Assembly (NCBI GenBank): GCA_046290435.1
Contig: JBKAGO010000008.1
Span: 1 to 47,541, forward strand
Reading direction: 5' to 3'
DNA: 47,541 nt
Source of the DNA: CAVQUE01 sp046290435
GTDB lineage: Bacteria; Actinomycetota; Acidimicrobiia; Acidimicrobiales; UBA8592
Made by a program: the position numbers and the translations under genes. The stretch's first letter is position 1, and each line of letters begins with the position of its first letter. Below the pieces are notes generated by a model, which was not told the DNA's origin, did no database searches, and was given only the letters and a program-made list of their open reading frames with translations. Of the stretch, positions 8,070 through 15,561 are shown piece after piece.

Positions 8070-9325
8070 CCGAGGCCTCGGCGTCGTTGGATTCCCCTCT
8101 GGTCGAGATCCCCGACAAGGAGTGGCGGGCCCTCATCAAGCGCGGCGACGCCCGCGGCTGGGTGGGCATCGACGAGGTCATGCGTGCCCTCGAGAACGTG
8201 GAGCTCAGCGCCGACCTGATCGCCGCGGTGCGCTCGGAGCTGGCGCAGCGCCAGATCTTCCTCGACGAGGACGACGACGCACTCGATGCCGTGGCGGCGC
8301 CGCCGAAGGCACCGGCCGATGGCGACGACGTCCAGGCGCGCCTGGCGGCCCGTCGGCGTCGGCGGTCCGAGGTGCTCGGCGGCGAAGGTGGCTCCACCGA
8401 GGATCCCGTGCGGATGTACCTGCGCGAGATCGGTCGCGTCGACCTGATCGACGGGGCCACCGAGATCGAACTCGCCAAACGCATCGAGGCCGGCCTGGCA
8501 GCGGCGCACGAGCTGGCGCACCTGGTGGAGACCGGTGCCATCGACGAGCTCGGCGCCGCCGACCTGCGACGGTTGCGGCGCACGGTCCGTGATGGCGAGG
8601 CGGCGAAGCGCCACCTCACCCAGGCCAACCTGCGCTTGGTGGTGTCGATCGCCAAGCGTTACGTCGGGCGGGGGATGGCGCTGCTCGACCTGGTGCAGGA
8701 GGGCAACCTGGGGCTGATGCGGGCGGTCGAGAAGTTCGACCACACCAAGGGCTTCAAGTTCTCCACCTACGCCACCTGGTGGATCCGCCAGGCCATCACC
8801 CGCTCGATTGCCGACCAGTCCCGCACCATCCGCATTCCGGTGCACATGGTCGACTCGATCAACCGGGTGCAGCGCACGCAACGCCAGATGATGCAGGAAC
8901 TCGAGCGCGAGCCGACCGTCGAGGAGCTCGCGCGCCGCTGCGATCTGTCGGTGGTGCGGGTGCGCGAGATCCTGCGGATATCGCAGGACCCGCTGTCGCT
9001 CGACTCGCCGGTGGGCGAGGACGAGGCCAACCTCGGCGACTTCATCGAGGACCCCAACGCCGACGTGCCCATCGACGTGGCCACGAAGCACCTGCTCGGA
9101 CAGGCCGTGCTCGAGGCGCTCGACGACCTCAACGACCGAGAGCGCGAGGTCGTGCAGATGCGCTTCGGCCTCAACGACGAGCGCAAGGCCTACACGCTCG
9201 AAGAGGTGGGTCGGGCGTTCGGTGTGACCCGGGAGCGGGTCCGCCAGATCGAGGCCAAGACACTGGCCAAGCTCCGCCACCCCGAACGCTCGAAGAAGCT
9301 GCGCGACTACCTCGACGACAGCTGA
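8066..9325 (+). CDS. rpoD: Primary RNA polymerase sigma factor (SigA/RpoD)
   Basis: 419 residues from GTG 8066, which overlaps the dnaG stop; CGGAGG at 8055-8060 is a good ribosome site, and an upstream in-frame start at 8021 is unnecessary. There is a short region 1.1-like N-terminus (EWRALIKRGDARGWV), then region 1.2 (DPVRMYLREIGRVDLI), regions 2.1-2.4 (ANLRLVVSIAKRYVGRGM; FKFSTYATWWIRQAI), region 3 (IRIPVHMVDSINRV), and region 4 with the -35 HTH (YTLEEVGRAFGVTRERVRQI). The full region 2-4 set and the dnaG neighbour identify it as the housekeeping sigma. A strong hairpin follows at 9378-9417. Confidence 0.96.
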   Translation: MTEASASLDSPLVEIPDKEWRALIKRGDARGWVGIDEVMRALENVELSADLIAAVRSELAQRQIFLDEDDDALDAVAAPPKAPADGDDVQARLAARRRRRSEVLGGEGGSTEDPVRMYLREIGRVDLIDGATEIELAKRIEAGLAAAHELAHLVETGAIDELGAADLRRLRRTVRDGEAAKRHLTQANLRLVVSIAKRYVGRGMALLDLVQEGNLGLMRAVEKFDHTKGFKFSTYATWWIRQAITRSIADQSRTIRIPVHMVDSINRVQRTQRQMMQELEREPTVEELARRCDLSVVRVREILRISQDPLSLDSPVGEDEANLGDFIEDPNADVPIDVATKHLLGQAVLEALDDLNDREREVVQMRFGLNDERKAYTLEEVGRAFGVTRERVRQIEAKTLAKLRHPERSKKLRDYLDDS

Positions 9326-9350
9326 CAGCGGCCGGCGGCCAGGGGTCGCC

Positions 9351-9380
9351 GGTCGGCGTTCCGGCGGTCGGCGTTCCGGC
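9351..9380. repeat. Two tandem copies of a 15-bp unit
   Basis: GGTCGGCGTTCCGGC occurs twice in a row, directly after the sigma factor gene and running into the terminator stem. Role unknown; possibly a slippage duplication. Confidence 0.7.
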
Positions 9381-9417
9381 GCCGAAAACCGTTGCTCTGG
9401 CAACCGGTTTCGGCGCC
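9378..9417. terminator. Hairpin after the glyS-dnaG-rpoD run
   Basis: Arms GGCGCCGAAAACCGTTGC (9378-9395) and 9399-9417 pair over about 18 bp with two mismatches around a 3-nt loop. There is no U-tract, as is common for high-GC terminators. It lies 53 nt after the sigma factor stop. Confidence 0.6.
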
Positions 9418-9454
9418 AGAAGTCGATGTCCTACCCCTTCGCCATCATGGGGGG

Positions 9455-10090
9455 ATGGGGAATCGTGGCCATCTCGACCGACAGGAGCGGGCACGGGAGC
9501 TGCGGGCCCAGGCGTGGACGCTCGCCGATATCGCCGCCGAACTCGGCTGTGCGAAGAGCTCCGCCAGTCTCTGGACCCGAGACGTCGAGTTCACACCGAA
9601 GCCACGCAACCGGGGCAACGGCGTCACCGAGCCCCACCCGATGCATCTGGCCAAGTTGGCCGAGATCGACGAGTGCCGCCGATGGGCCGCCGAGGCCTTG
9701 GGCGACATGTCGGATCGTGACCTCTTCGTCGCAGGGGTCGGCCTCTACGCCGGCGACGGCGCCAAAGGCGACCGCCACGTCCTGTTCTCCAACTCGAACG
9801 CCGCGCTGGTGGCGCTCTTCTGTCGATGGCTGCGCGCCTTCTTCGAGATCGACGAGTCGCGTCTGCGTGTGCAGCTCTACCTCCACCAGGGACTCGACCT
9901 CGAGGCTTCGTACGAGCACTGGTCGCAGGTGACCGGCATTCCCCGGGAGCAGTTCACGAAGCCGTATCGCGCCGTCGCGAACGCAGGGATCCGCAACAAC
10001 AAGCACGAGCACGGATGCGCACACGTACGTTACGCATGTGCGCGGACTCAACGAAAGATCGCCGGTCTCCTGCAAGCGTTGGTATCGTGA
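9455..10090 (+). CDS. HTH protein with LAGLIDADG-like C-terminal domain
   Basis: 211 residues from ATG 9455 (MGNRGHLDRQ); the frame is open further upstream but would run through the terminator. The N-terminal part (ERARELRAQAWTLADIAAEL, then GCAKSSASLW) is a clear helix-turn-helix. The C-terminal part starts GVGLYAGDGAKG, with FSNSNAALVALFCRWLRAF and YLHQGLDLEASYEHW further on, and looks like the fold and GD-type motif of LAGLIDADG homing endonucleases. Many actinobacterial free-standing proteins of this kind are annotated hypothetical. It is not inside an intron or intein here. It may be a domesticated DNA-binding protein; cleavage activity is inferred only. Confidence 0.6.
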   Translation: MGNRGHLDRQERARELRAQAWTLADIAAELGCAKSSASLWTRDVEFTPKPRNRGNGVTEPHPMHLAKLAEIDECRRWAAEALGDMSDRDLFVAGVGLYAGDGAKGDRHVLFSNSNAALVALFCRWLRAFFEIDESRLRVQLYLHQGLDLEASYEHWSQVTGIPREQFTKPYRAVANAGIRNNKHEHGCAHVRYACARTQRKIAGLLQALVS

Positions 10091-10099
10091 GGACCGCCT

Positions 10100-10172
10100 T
10101 CCGGGGTAGCTCAGCTGGCAGAGCGTTCGACTGTTAATCGAATTGTCGTGGGTTCGAGCCCCACCCCCGGAG
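10100..10172 (+). tRNA. tRNA-Asn(GTT)
   Basis: Complete cloverleaf: acceptor TCCGGGG/CCCCGGA, D arm GCTC..GAGC, anticodon stem TTCGA/TCGAA with loop CTGTTAA (anticodon GTT at 10133-10135), T arm GTGGG-TTCGAGC-CCCAC, discriminator G. CCA is not encoded. Confidence 0.97.
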
Positions 10173-10182
10173 CTCAGAGCTC

Positions 10183-10220
10183 GATGGCCCTCTCGTTCGC
10201 GAGGGGGCCATCGTCGTTTT
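10183..10220 (+). terminator. Rho-independent terminator after tRNA-Asn
   Basis: A 13-bp stem GATGGCCCTCTCG/CGAGGGGGCCATC (one G-T pair) closed by a TTCG tetraloop and followed by GTCGTTTT. It ends the tRNA-Asn transcript. Confidence 0.88.
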
Positions 10221-10281
10221 CGCCAGTGCCCGCCGCCCGGCGGTGGCCGGAGCTTCGATCCGACGGCACTAGGCTGCCGCC

Positions 10282-10357
10282 GGGCCTGTAGCTCAGTGGT
10301 CAGAGCAGGGGACTCATAATCCCTGGGTCGCGGGTTCGATCCCCGCCAGGCCCACCA
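10282..10357 (+). tRNA. tRNA-Met(CAT), probably elongator; integration target
   Basis: Acceptor GGGCCTG/CAGGCCC, D arm GCTC..GAGC, anticodon stem GGGGA/TCCCT with loop CTCATAA (CAT at 10115+200, that is 10315-10317 counted within the window as the CAT of CTCATAA), T arm GCGGG-TTCGATC-CCCGC, then A and encoded CCA. The GGACTCATAATCC anticodon arm resembles actinobacterial elongator tRNA-Met; tRNA-Ile2 (CAT with modified C34) is the alternative. Its 3' part from 10311 is repeated perfectly at 20289, marking an integration site. Confidence 0.93.
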
Positions 10358-10381
10358 CCCGTGACCAGCACAAACGCACTC
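10311..10381 (+). repeat. Left attachment repeat (attL), inside tRNA-Met
   Basis: This 71-bp sequence from the tRNA-Met anticodon arm through 24 bp past the CCA is identical to 20289-20359. Long identity beyond the usual crossover core suggests recent insertion or a large transferred tRNA-restoring segment. Confidence 0.93.
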
Positions 10382-10415
10382 GGCGAGTCCGGTCGAGTCC
10401 AGCTGATCCGGCGTC

Positions 10416-10435
10416 ATCCAACATCTATCCAACAT
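10416..10435 (+). repeat. Twin ATCCAACAT repeats beside attL
   Basis: ATCCAACAT occurs at 10416 and 10427, 11 bp apart (one helical turn), between attL and the integrase gene. The same word occurs at 20177 next to the other att copy. These are candidate integrase arm-binding sites. Confidence 0.5.
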
Positions 10436-10452
10436 TCTGCTCATCTGCGAAC

Positions 10453-10458
10453 TACCGT
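10453..10458 (+). promoter_or_regulatory. -10 box of a leaderless integrase promoter
   Basis: TACCGT ends 6 nt before the integrase ATG at 10465. The candidate integrase arm sites lie 18-37 nt upstream of this box, so integrase binding could repress its own transcription. Confidence 0.55.
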
Positions 10459-10464
10459 TTCGCC

Positions 10465-11613
10465 ATGGCGAACTTGCGGACGGCACCGGGGATGCGGGAG
10501 CGGTCCCCCGATGTGTGGGAGCTGGTCGTCGAGGCGGGTCGCGACGTCGTGACCGGCCGTCGTCGCCAGGTGAGCCGGGTGTTCCGAGGCAATCTTCGTG
10601 ATGCGAAGAAGGCCCGAGCCGAACTGCTGGTCGAGGTGAGCAAGGGTCGCCATACCGGTTCGAGGGCGACGGTCGACGATCTCTTCGGCGAGTGGATCAT
10701 CGAGCTCGAGCGCAAGGGTCGATCGCCGAACACGATTGCCGGCTATCGGGGTGTGTACCGGCGCAGCATCGCACCGACGCTCGGTTCGCGTGAGGTCACC
10801 AAGGTGACGACGAAGATGCTCACGGACCTCTACGGCGAGCACCAGCGGCGGGGACTCGCACCCCGGTCGGTGTATCAGATCCATGCGTGCCTCTCGTCGA
10901 TGTTCACCCAGGCGTGTCGGTGGGGGTGGCGCGAGTCGAGCCCGGCCCAGTGGGCCGACCCGCCGGCGATCCCGAACACCGAGCCGACCGTCCCGACGCC
11001 CGAGGAGGTGCGGGCCCTGATCGACGAGGCCGAGCGCGGAAAGCGGCCGGAGATGGCCAAGGCGATCCTCGTGGCGGCGACGACGGGTCTGCGTCGGGCC
11101 GAGCTGTGCGGGTTGCGGGTGGGTCGTGATCTCGACTTCGACAGGGGTCTGCTCAAGGTGTCGGCGTCAGTTGCGAAGCTGCCCGACTCTGAACCGACCG
11201 AGATCCCCACGAAGAACCGTCGTGTGCGCTCGATAGCGATCGACGATCTCACTGCGTCGATCCTGCGGGCACAGGTGGATGCCGTCGAGGACCGTGCGCA
11301 CCGAGCCGACGTCGACTTGGTGGACGATCCGTTCGTGTTCACCGATGCCGTCGATGGTTCGTCGCCGTGGAAACCGGACACCATCTCCCAGTACTTCGGG
11401 CGGCTACGGCATCGAGTCGGCCTCGATCATCTCAGCTTCCACGATCTTCGGAAGTTCATGGAGACCTACGGGCAGGAGATGGGCTTCAGCGTGGTGCAGG
11501 TCGCGATGCGCGCTGGGCACGACCCCAGCATCGCTGCGAAGCACTACAGCGGTCGTGTGTCGCCGACGGACCGGGCACTCGCTGCCGCGGTCGCGTCGCT
11601 ACTCGAGCGCTGA
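10465..11613 (+). CDS. int: Tyrosine recombinase (integrase)
   Basis: 382 residues. An N-terminal arm-binding-like region is followed by the SAM-like core-binding domain (VDDLFGEWIIELERKGRSPN, ~70-150) and the catalytic domain from ~170. Catalytic residues visible: Arg in TTGLRRAELCGLR (~209), His/Arg in HDLRKF (~326/329), His in AGHDPS (~353), and the nucleophile Tyr in AKHYSGR (~361). It would catalyse insertion and excision at tRNA-Met, the end of which is 107 bp upstream of its start. The excisionase-like gene at 15156 may set direction. ATG 10465 is leaderless by its TACCGT box. Confidence 0.95.
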   Translation: MANLRTAPGMRERSPDVWELVVEAGRDVVTGRRRQVSRVFRGNLRDAKKARAELLVEVSKGRHTGSRATVDDLFGEWIIELERKGRSPNTIAGYRGVYRRSIAPTLGSREVTKVTTKMLTDLYGEHQRRGLAPRSVYQIHACLSSMFTQACRWGWRESSPAQWADPPAIPNTEPTVPTPEEVRALIDEAERGKRPEMAKAILVAATTGLRRAELCGLRVGRDLDFDRGLLKVSASVAKLPDSEPTEIPTKNRRVRSIAIDDLTASILRAQVDAVEDRAHRADVDLVDDPFVFTDAVDGSSPWKPDTISQYFGRLRHRVGLDHLSFHDLRKFMETYGQEMGFSVVQVAMRAGHDPSIAAKHYSGRVSPTDRALAAAVASLLER

Positions 11614-11756
11614 CCCTGTCGCTACCCGTCGGCGTACGCATTCGTTTGTGTTGCGGGAGATCGAGCCGACGGGCCGCTGCTTGCGTAGCAGTGCAGGAGG
11701 GGTCCTGGCCGTGCCGGTTTCGTCCGGCTGCGTCCCGTTCCTGGCTGGTGGTCCGG

Positions 11757-12032
11757 CGCGGTTCGTGCCGTTCCTCGAGTTCCCACCCGAGCTCCGCAGA
11801 GTCGTGTACACGACCACCGCCATCGAGTCGCTCAACGCCCGCTTCCGCCGGGCGGTCCGCCACCGCTGGCACTTCCCCAACGAGCAGCCCGCGATGAAAG
11901 TCCTCTACCTCGTCGCTACCAGCCGCAAGAGGAACCGTGAGAACATGACCGGCAAGGCTCAACTGCTGGAAGACCATCCTCAACACACTGAGCGTCCACC
12001 ACGGCGACCGCATCGCCGACCACATCCGATGA
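11757..12032 (+). pseudogene. IS256-family transposase, C-terminal remnant with a frameshift
   Basis: RFVPFLEFPPELRRVVYTTT followed by AIESLNARFRRAVRHRWHFP is the highly typical C-terminal part of IS256-type transposases. Near 11945 the frame shifts: the family ending (LNCWKTILNTLSVHHGDRIA, ending DHIR-stop at 12030-12032) continues in a different frame. The DDE catalytic core is missing, so no active transposase is made. No terminal inverted repeats were recognised. The 620-bp gap 11614-12239 holds nothing else I can support. Confidence 0.85.
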
Positions 12033-12239
12033 GCACCATCACGACCACTCACACGGAGAATCTGACAGACCCCAGCGGGAGCAGAAGGCACATTCTGTGC
12101 CGGATTCGCAGCTCCTACTGTGGCGGGGGCCCATTGCGGGTGCTTCTGCGCCGTCTTTGGTGGCGCCGCTGTGGCAGTTGCGCGCGACGCTATTGCCGGA
12201 TTGTGGAACTAAGGGTCGATATGCACTGCTTGGAACGAG

Positions 12240-12755
12240 ATGTCGGAAATGAGTGATAGCGAAGATCGACTGAAGCAGCCCCGCAACCAAAAGCTACTGC
12301 CCTTCATGAGTGCTGTGCTCGCCGCTTCATCAGTTTTTATCGCTCTGAACAGATCATGGTGGTCCAGTTTCGATCAACGATTCAGCTGGATACCGGCGCC
12401 AATCATGATCGCAGGTTGCGCCGGAGTCGCTCTGCTTGGAATTCGACTCTATTTTGTTACGTTTGACTACATCGCGACCGTGCGGGGCGAGTACCTCGTT
12501 GTGGCGAAGCTCTGGCGAGACATTTGTCTGCCACTTGATGAGATCGAGTCGGTCTCGATGGCGAAGCAACGTCACACCCGATTGCCTCGCATTATTTCGT
12601 GGGCTGCACGCTGGGCGAGTTCAGATGTCGATCACCTGCTTGTAGTCGTCCGAACCAAGACTGGGCAGAAGTACGAAATGACAGGTCTCCCAGAACGCGG
12701 CACGCTGTCCGATTGGGCTACGCGCCTCGAGGCGCGATGCGATGCCCGTGAGTAG
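12240..12755 (+). CDS. Small membrane protein with PH-like C-terminal domain, unknown function
   Basis: 171 residues; ATG 12240 preceded by GGAACGAG, with a second ATG three codons on. Two hydrophobic segments (~19-37, LLPFMSAVLAASSVFIAL; ~50-73) are followed by a soluble part with YLVVAKLWRDICLPLDEIES and LLVVVRTKTGQKYEMTGLP, a strand pattern like bacterial PH-type (bPH) domains. GC content and codon use are lower than the chromosomal genes, in line with transfer. It begins a run of small unrecognised genes inside the element. Confidence 0.65.
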   Translation: MSEMSDSEDRLKQPRNQKLLPFMSAVLAASSVFIALNRSWWSSFDQRFSWIPAPIMIAGCAGVALLGIRLYFVTFDYIATVRGEYLVVAKLWRDICLPLDEIESVSMAKQRHTRLPRIISWAARWASSDVDHLLVVVRTKTGQKYEMTGLPERGTLSDWATRLEARCDARE

Positions 12756-13092
12756 GACGTCTTCACGCCTGGGGCGCAATGACGGTCAAACGACCAACTA
12801 CCACTACGGCAACCAACGCGAAGCACGCATCAGCCCCGACAACACCACAGCCCTTTTCGCCCACGACCATCACGGCTCACACCCTGGCAACACCCGCCAC
12901 CACCGACCACACCATCCACAGACCGAGTATCCCCGCGCAGGCGCGGTCGCAGGCACTTTCGCCGGTAGTGTCGCTGCTGGGCCTGGGAACGTTGTCGGCG
13001 GCGGATCAGGAGCAGCGTCTGGTTTCGCAGCGGGCTGCGTCTACGGCGCCGCCTCACCAGACCCTGGAACGGGCCTCGGAGGTCGACAATGA
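12742..13092 (+). CDS. Possible small His- and Gly-rich protein
   Basis: 116 codons from ATG 12742, which overlaps the previous gene by 14 nt. The first half is rich in His and Asn, and the second half is a Gly/Ala run (AGAVAGTFAGSVAAG, then GGGSGAASGFAAG) like a glycine zipper. Support for this frame is the ATGA overlap with the next gene at 13089. A competing open frame (12779-13111) has low-complexity Thr/Ala composition. No family recognised. A bacteriocin-like or toxin-tail role is only a guess. Confidence 0.35.
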   Translation: MPVSRTSSRLGRNDGQTTNYHYGNQREARISPDNTTALFAHDHHGSHPGNTRHHRPHHPQTEYPRAGAVAGTFAGSVAAGPGNVVGGGSGAASGFAAGCVYGAASPDPGTGLGGRQ

Positions 13093-13394
13093 CGATCGGA
13101 CCTGCGTGTGAGTCGCCCAACCCGATCCAACGCTGGCTAGCGCATCGAATCGGGCTTTCGATTGTGTTCACGCACGGGCTGATTTGCCTGCCCTGGGTGG
13201 CGGCCTCATGGATCGTCTACGCCGTAGGCGGGCGGCCGCTGACTTTTCCGATCGTTGTGACGGTAGCGGGCGCACTCATATGGGTCGGTGCATCGCTCTA
13301 TAGCCTCAGACGAGGTCCGACGGCGGGCCTGTCACCTCAGGACGCAGCCAGCACACCAATCCTCTACCTTCCGTGGTTCAAGAGCCGCAAGTGA
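13089..13394 (+). CDS. Small two-helix membrane protein, unknown function
   Basis: 101 residues. ATG 13089 overlaps the stop of the preceding frame (ATGA), suggesting translational coupling. Two strong hydrophobic segments, GLICLPWVAASWIVYAV (~35-51) and FPIVVTVAGALIWVGASLY (~59-77), are followed by a short basic tail ending PWFKSRK. No homologue recognised. As partner of the Gly-rich protein it could act as an immunity or anchor protein, but there is no direct evidence. Confidence 0.5.
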   Translation: MTIGPACESPNPIQRWLAHRIGLSIVFTHGLICLPWVAASWIVYAVGGRPLTFPIVVTVAGALIWVGASLYSLRRGPTAGLSPQDAASTPILYLPWFKSRK

Positions 13395-13516
13395 CAGCGT
13401 CCGCCCTCCCACTGCGGCGCCCCGGGACTTCTTATTGGATCAAACAGGTGATGCCCGATCGAGTGCGGGCGAGTAAGCCGTGAACCTCGAGCTAGGTTGG
13501 AAATGGAGACTCAGGC

Positions 13517-13756
13517 ATGTCATGGACGGTCGTAGAGCGAGGATCCCTCGAGGAGGGTGCTGGGCATTACCGCGTCGAACGCCAATCATTGATGATTCTT
13601 GTACTGAACGGTCCCAACATAAGGTTTCAACGGAGACGTTGGCGAATTCAAGTGTCCTTTAGCGGTCAACCAGATCAAATGGTCGGACCGTTCCGGTCAA
13701 GAGATGAAGCGAGCGAGGCTGTTCAACAGATGCTTGCTGGGGAAAAGCTTGAGTAA
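13517..13756 (+). CDS. Small hypothetical protein, DUF-like, 79 aa
   Basis: ATG 13517 (MSWTVVERGS) is preceded by GGAGA. The product is soluble, with a strand-rich middle (RRWRIQVSFSGQPDQMVGPF) and an amphipathic end helix (SRDEASEAVQQMLAGEKLE). Low GC for this genome. It is followed by the lipoprotein gene in the same direction. Family not recognised. Confidence 0.5.
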   Translation: MSWTVVERGSLEEGAGHYRVERQSLMILVLNGPNIRFQRRRWRIQVSFSGQPDQMVGPFRSRDEASEAVQQMLAGEKLE

Positions 13757-13820
13757 GGCAAGACTGGCCCGATCCTCCTGGCACCTGGCTGCACGGGCCG
13801 AAGGGCCTGCGAAGTCGTGG

Positions 13821-14282
13821 ATGTCGAAGAACTCTTTAGACTACCTTGTCTCCGCAGGCGCACCCAGGGCAGGGTTCATGTGTCAGATCGCCCTATGCCT
13901 TGCGATCGCATCTACCATCTCAGGATGCGCGAACCCCGATCTGCCCTTCGAAGACATGAAGAGGTCCCTGGAGCATCCCGCATCTTGGACATCGACCAAC
14001 GATGCAGAGTTTGATACAGGAGAATACTACTCGCTTGTGCTCGAGTTCACAACAATGTCGGACCCGGACGAGGCATGCGAGGAAATACTGGCAAGCCTGG
14101 CATCGTGGGGCGTCGACGGATCGGAGCTAGAATCTCTCGGCCCGGTCAATCTCTGCGCCTACAGCGGGAACGAAGCAGATGCCTTCCCTTCTGTAGATAT
14201 TGTCTTTGCCCGCGTGTACATGCAACGGGACTCCACGGACGGCGTGTTGAACATCGAAATCAGCGCGCAAGTCGATAGGTAG
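13821..14282 (+). CDS. Small predicted lipoprotein of the mobile element
   Basis: 153 residues from ATG 13821; ATG 13878 is an alternative with AGGG before it. The signal region ends in a good lipobox ISGC (ALCLAIASTISGC), then ANPDLPF. The mature domain of ~115 residues is acidic (DEACEEILASLASWGVDG; VDIVFARVYM) and has three Cys. It would be anchored outside the cell. No family recognised. Codon use is less GC-rich than in host genes. Surface lipoproteins on mobilizable elements can act in entry exclusion, but nothing here shows that. Confidence 0.6.
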   Translation: MSKNSLDYLVSAGAPRAGFMCQIALCLAIASTISGCANPDLPFEDMKRSLEHPASWTSTNDAEFDTGEYYSLVLEFTTMSDPDEACEEILASLASWGVDGSELESLGPVNLCAYSGNEADAFPSVDIVFARVYMQRDSTDGVLNIEISAQVDR

Positions 14283-14380
14283 GGGTCTGCCACAGATACG
14301 GGGCACAACTGACAGGGCGGGGATGCGACCGCGACCCCGAGTCCGGTCCCGGCAGTCGTCGGAGACGTGCTATCGAATAC

Positions 14381-14647
14381 CTAGCCGTCCAGCGCCCCGG
14401 TGATGCTTCCTCGGCAGCCGGTGAGCCGTTCGTAGAGCTCCAGGGTCTCTGGCTGGACTTCTTCGGCGTAGCCGTAGGACTCGGCTGCTCGTTGGGCTTC
14501 TCGATGGGCCTGGACGATGCCGTCGCGGTCGCCGTCGGCGTGGGCGGCTTGCATGCGCAACCGGTACAGGGCCTTCTGCCCCTCGACGATGTTGGTGCCC
14601 TTCGTCGCTGCCCATCGGGCGAGGTCACGGTCACCGGCGTCGAGGGC
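14381..14647 (-). pseudogene. C-terminal remnant of a bacterial transcriptional activator domain (BTAD) protein
   Basis: On the minus strand the frame reads ALDAGDRDLARWAATKGTN, then GQKALYRLRMQAAHADGDRD, then EVQPETLELYERLT and ends at TAG 14381-14383. This is the typical end of a BTAD (SARP-like, TPR-type) domain of large actinobacterial regulators. Upstream in the same frame is a stop (TAG) about 30 nt away, so the N-terminus is lost. The minus frame 14631-14924 may hold more decayed coding sequence (ALSIHTLWPVLNGHDGEA). The missing next segment of the domain is found on the opposite strand at 14652. Confidence 0.7.
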
Positions 14648-14651
14648 GTGA

Positions 14652-14720
14652 CTGCTGAAGGAACCGACCCTCTACACCCTCATCGAAACGACCCTGGTCG
14701 ACGCCGCCTACCGCTGTGGT
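14652..14720 (+). pseudogene. Inverted fragment of the same BTAD gene
   Basis: The plus strand reads LLKEPTLYTLIETTLVDAAY, the part of a BTAD domain that normally sits directly before the ALDAGDRDLARW segment found on the minus strand at 14647. The two pieces lie back to back, which implies an inversion with one end at about 14650. The rest of 14283-15155 holds no gene I can support; 14925-15150 is G-rich on the plus strand. Confidence 0.5.
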
Positions 14721-15155
14721 GTCCTCGGGCTCAACGGCGGGCCCGGGTACAGGGTCGCCCGTCGGGGTATCGGCTGCGGCTTCGCCGTCGTGGCCGTTCA
14801 GGACCGGCCAGAGAGTGTGGATGCTCAGCGCGCAGTATTCGGGCGTCGTCGTCAAGCCTTTGCTGTCGACTTCGGCCAGTGCCCTCGATGGTTGTTGTCC
14901 CAGCTGGTGGCTCGGGGTCGCCACAGGTAGGGCTGAGGGCAGATGGCGTGGAGGTCACGGTTGATGGGCCGGGCAATGGGAGTTGCCGGGCTGGGGTGTC
15001 CCATTCGGCGGGTCGGGAGGGCCACAGATTGGTGTCCGTGGTCGCCAGAGGGGGTGCGTGCCGATGTCGAAACGATGGGGGCGGTGCGGTGGTGCGGTCG
15101 AGGTTGCTCTGGGGGTTGTGGCGGGCGGGTCGTCGTGGTGCGGGGGGTGCATTTG

Positions 15156-15479
15156 ATGGGCTCGCGTGATCTTCGTTTGACCTACACGGTGTCCGAGGCC
15201 GCCGAGCTTCTGGGGATCGGTCGATCGACCGCGTACGAGCTGGTCGCCCGCGGCGAGCTGGCCACGGTCCGGTTGGGGGCCCGAGCGATGGTAACCCGAC
15301 CCGCGTTGGCGGCGCTGTTGGGCATGGACCCGCCGCTGCCCGGTGAGCTCGACGCGATACGCGCCGCGCTCGCCCGAGCCCAGGCGCCCGAGCCGACAGT
15401 CCCTGCGCCGGCTCGCGCGACGCGCCCGAGCCACGTGGAGCGCGTCGTCGATGGCCAGCGGCCGCTGTTCAGCGCTTGA
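15156..15479 (+). CDS. Excisionase-like (MerR/Xis-type) helix-turn-helix protein
   Basis: 107 residues from ATG 15156 (MGSRDLRLTYTVSEAAELLG). A winged HTH of the excisionase type fills the first 60 residues: YTVSEAAELLGIGRSTAYEL, then VARGELATVRLGARAMVTR. A Pro/Ala-rich tail follows. Such proteins bend DNA at att sites or regulate element genes. It lies 83 bp before the relaxase gene, a common place for a transfer or excision regulator, and shares the element with the integrase. The frame is open upstream, but no convincing earlier start exists. Confidence 0.75.
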   Translation: MGSRDLRLTYTVSEAAELLGIGRSTAYELVARGELATVRLGARAMVTRPALAALLGMDPPLPGELDAIRAALARAQAPEPTVPAPARATRPSHVERVVDGQRPLFSA

Positions 15480-15561
15480 GGACCCTGGCCATGCCTCTCA
15501 CAGCGGTCTTCCGGGCATCTCGCAACGATGCGACAGACGAGTGCACAGCCTGTGCTGGGAG

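Noticed and set aside
12779..13111. Alternative plus-strand frame over the His/Gly-rich gene
   Set aside because: Thr/Ala/Pro low-complexity product; the other frame has the ATGA overlap with the next gene. Neither is certain.
14492..15169. 225-codon plus-strand frame in the gap before the excisionase gene
   Set aside because: Arg/Gly-rich shadow product; its parts are antisense to BTAD remnants or lie in a G-rich stretch without a family match.
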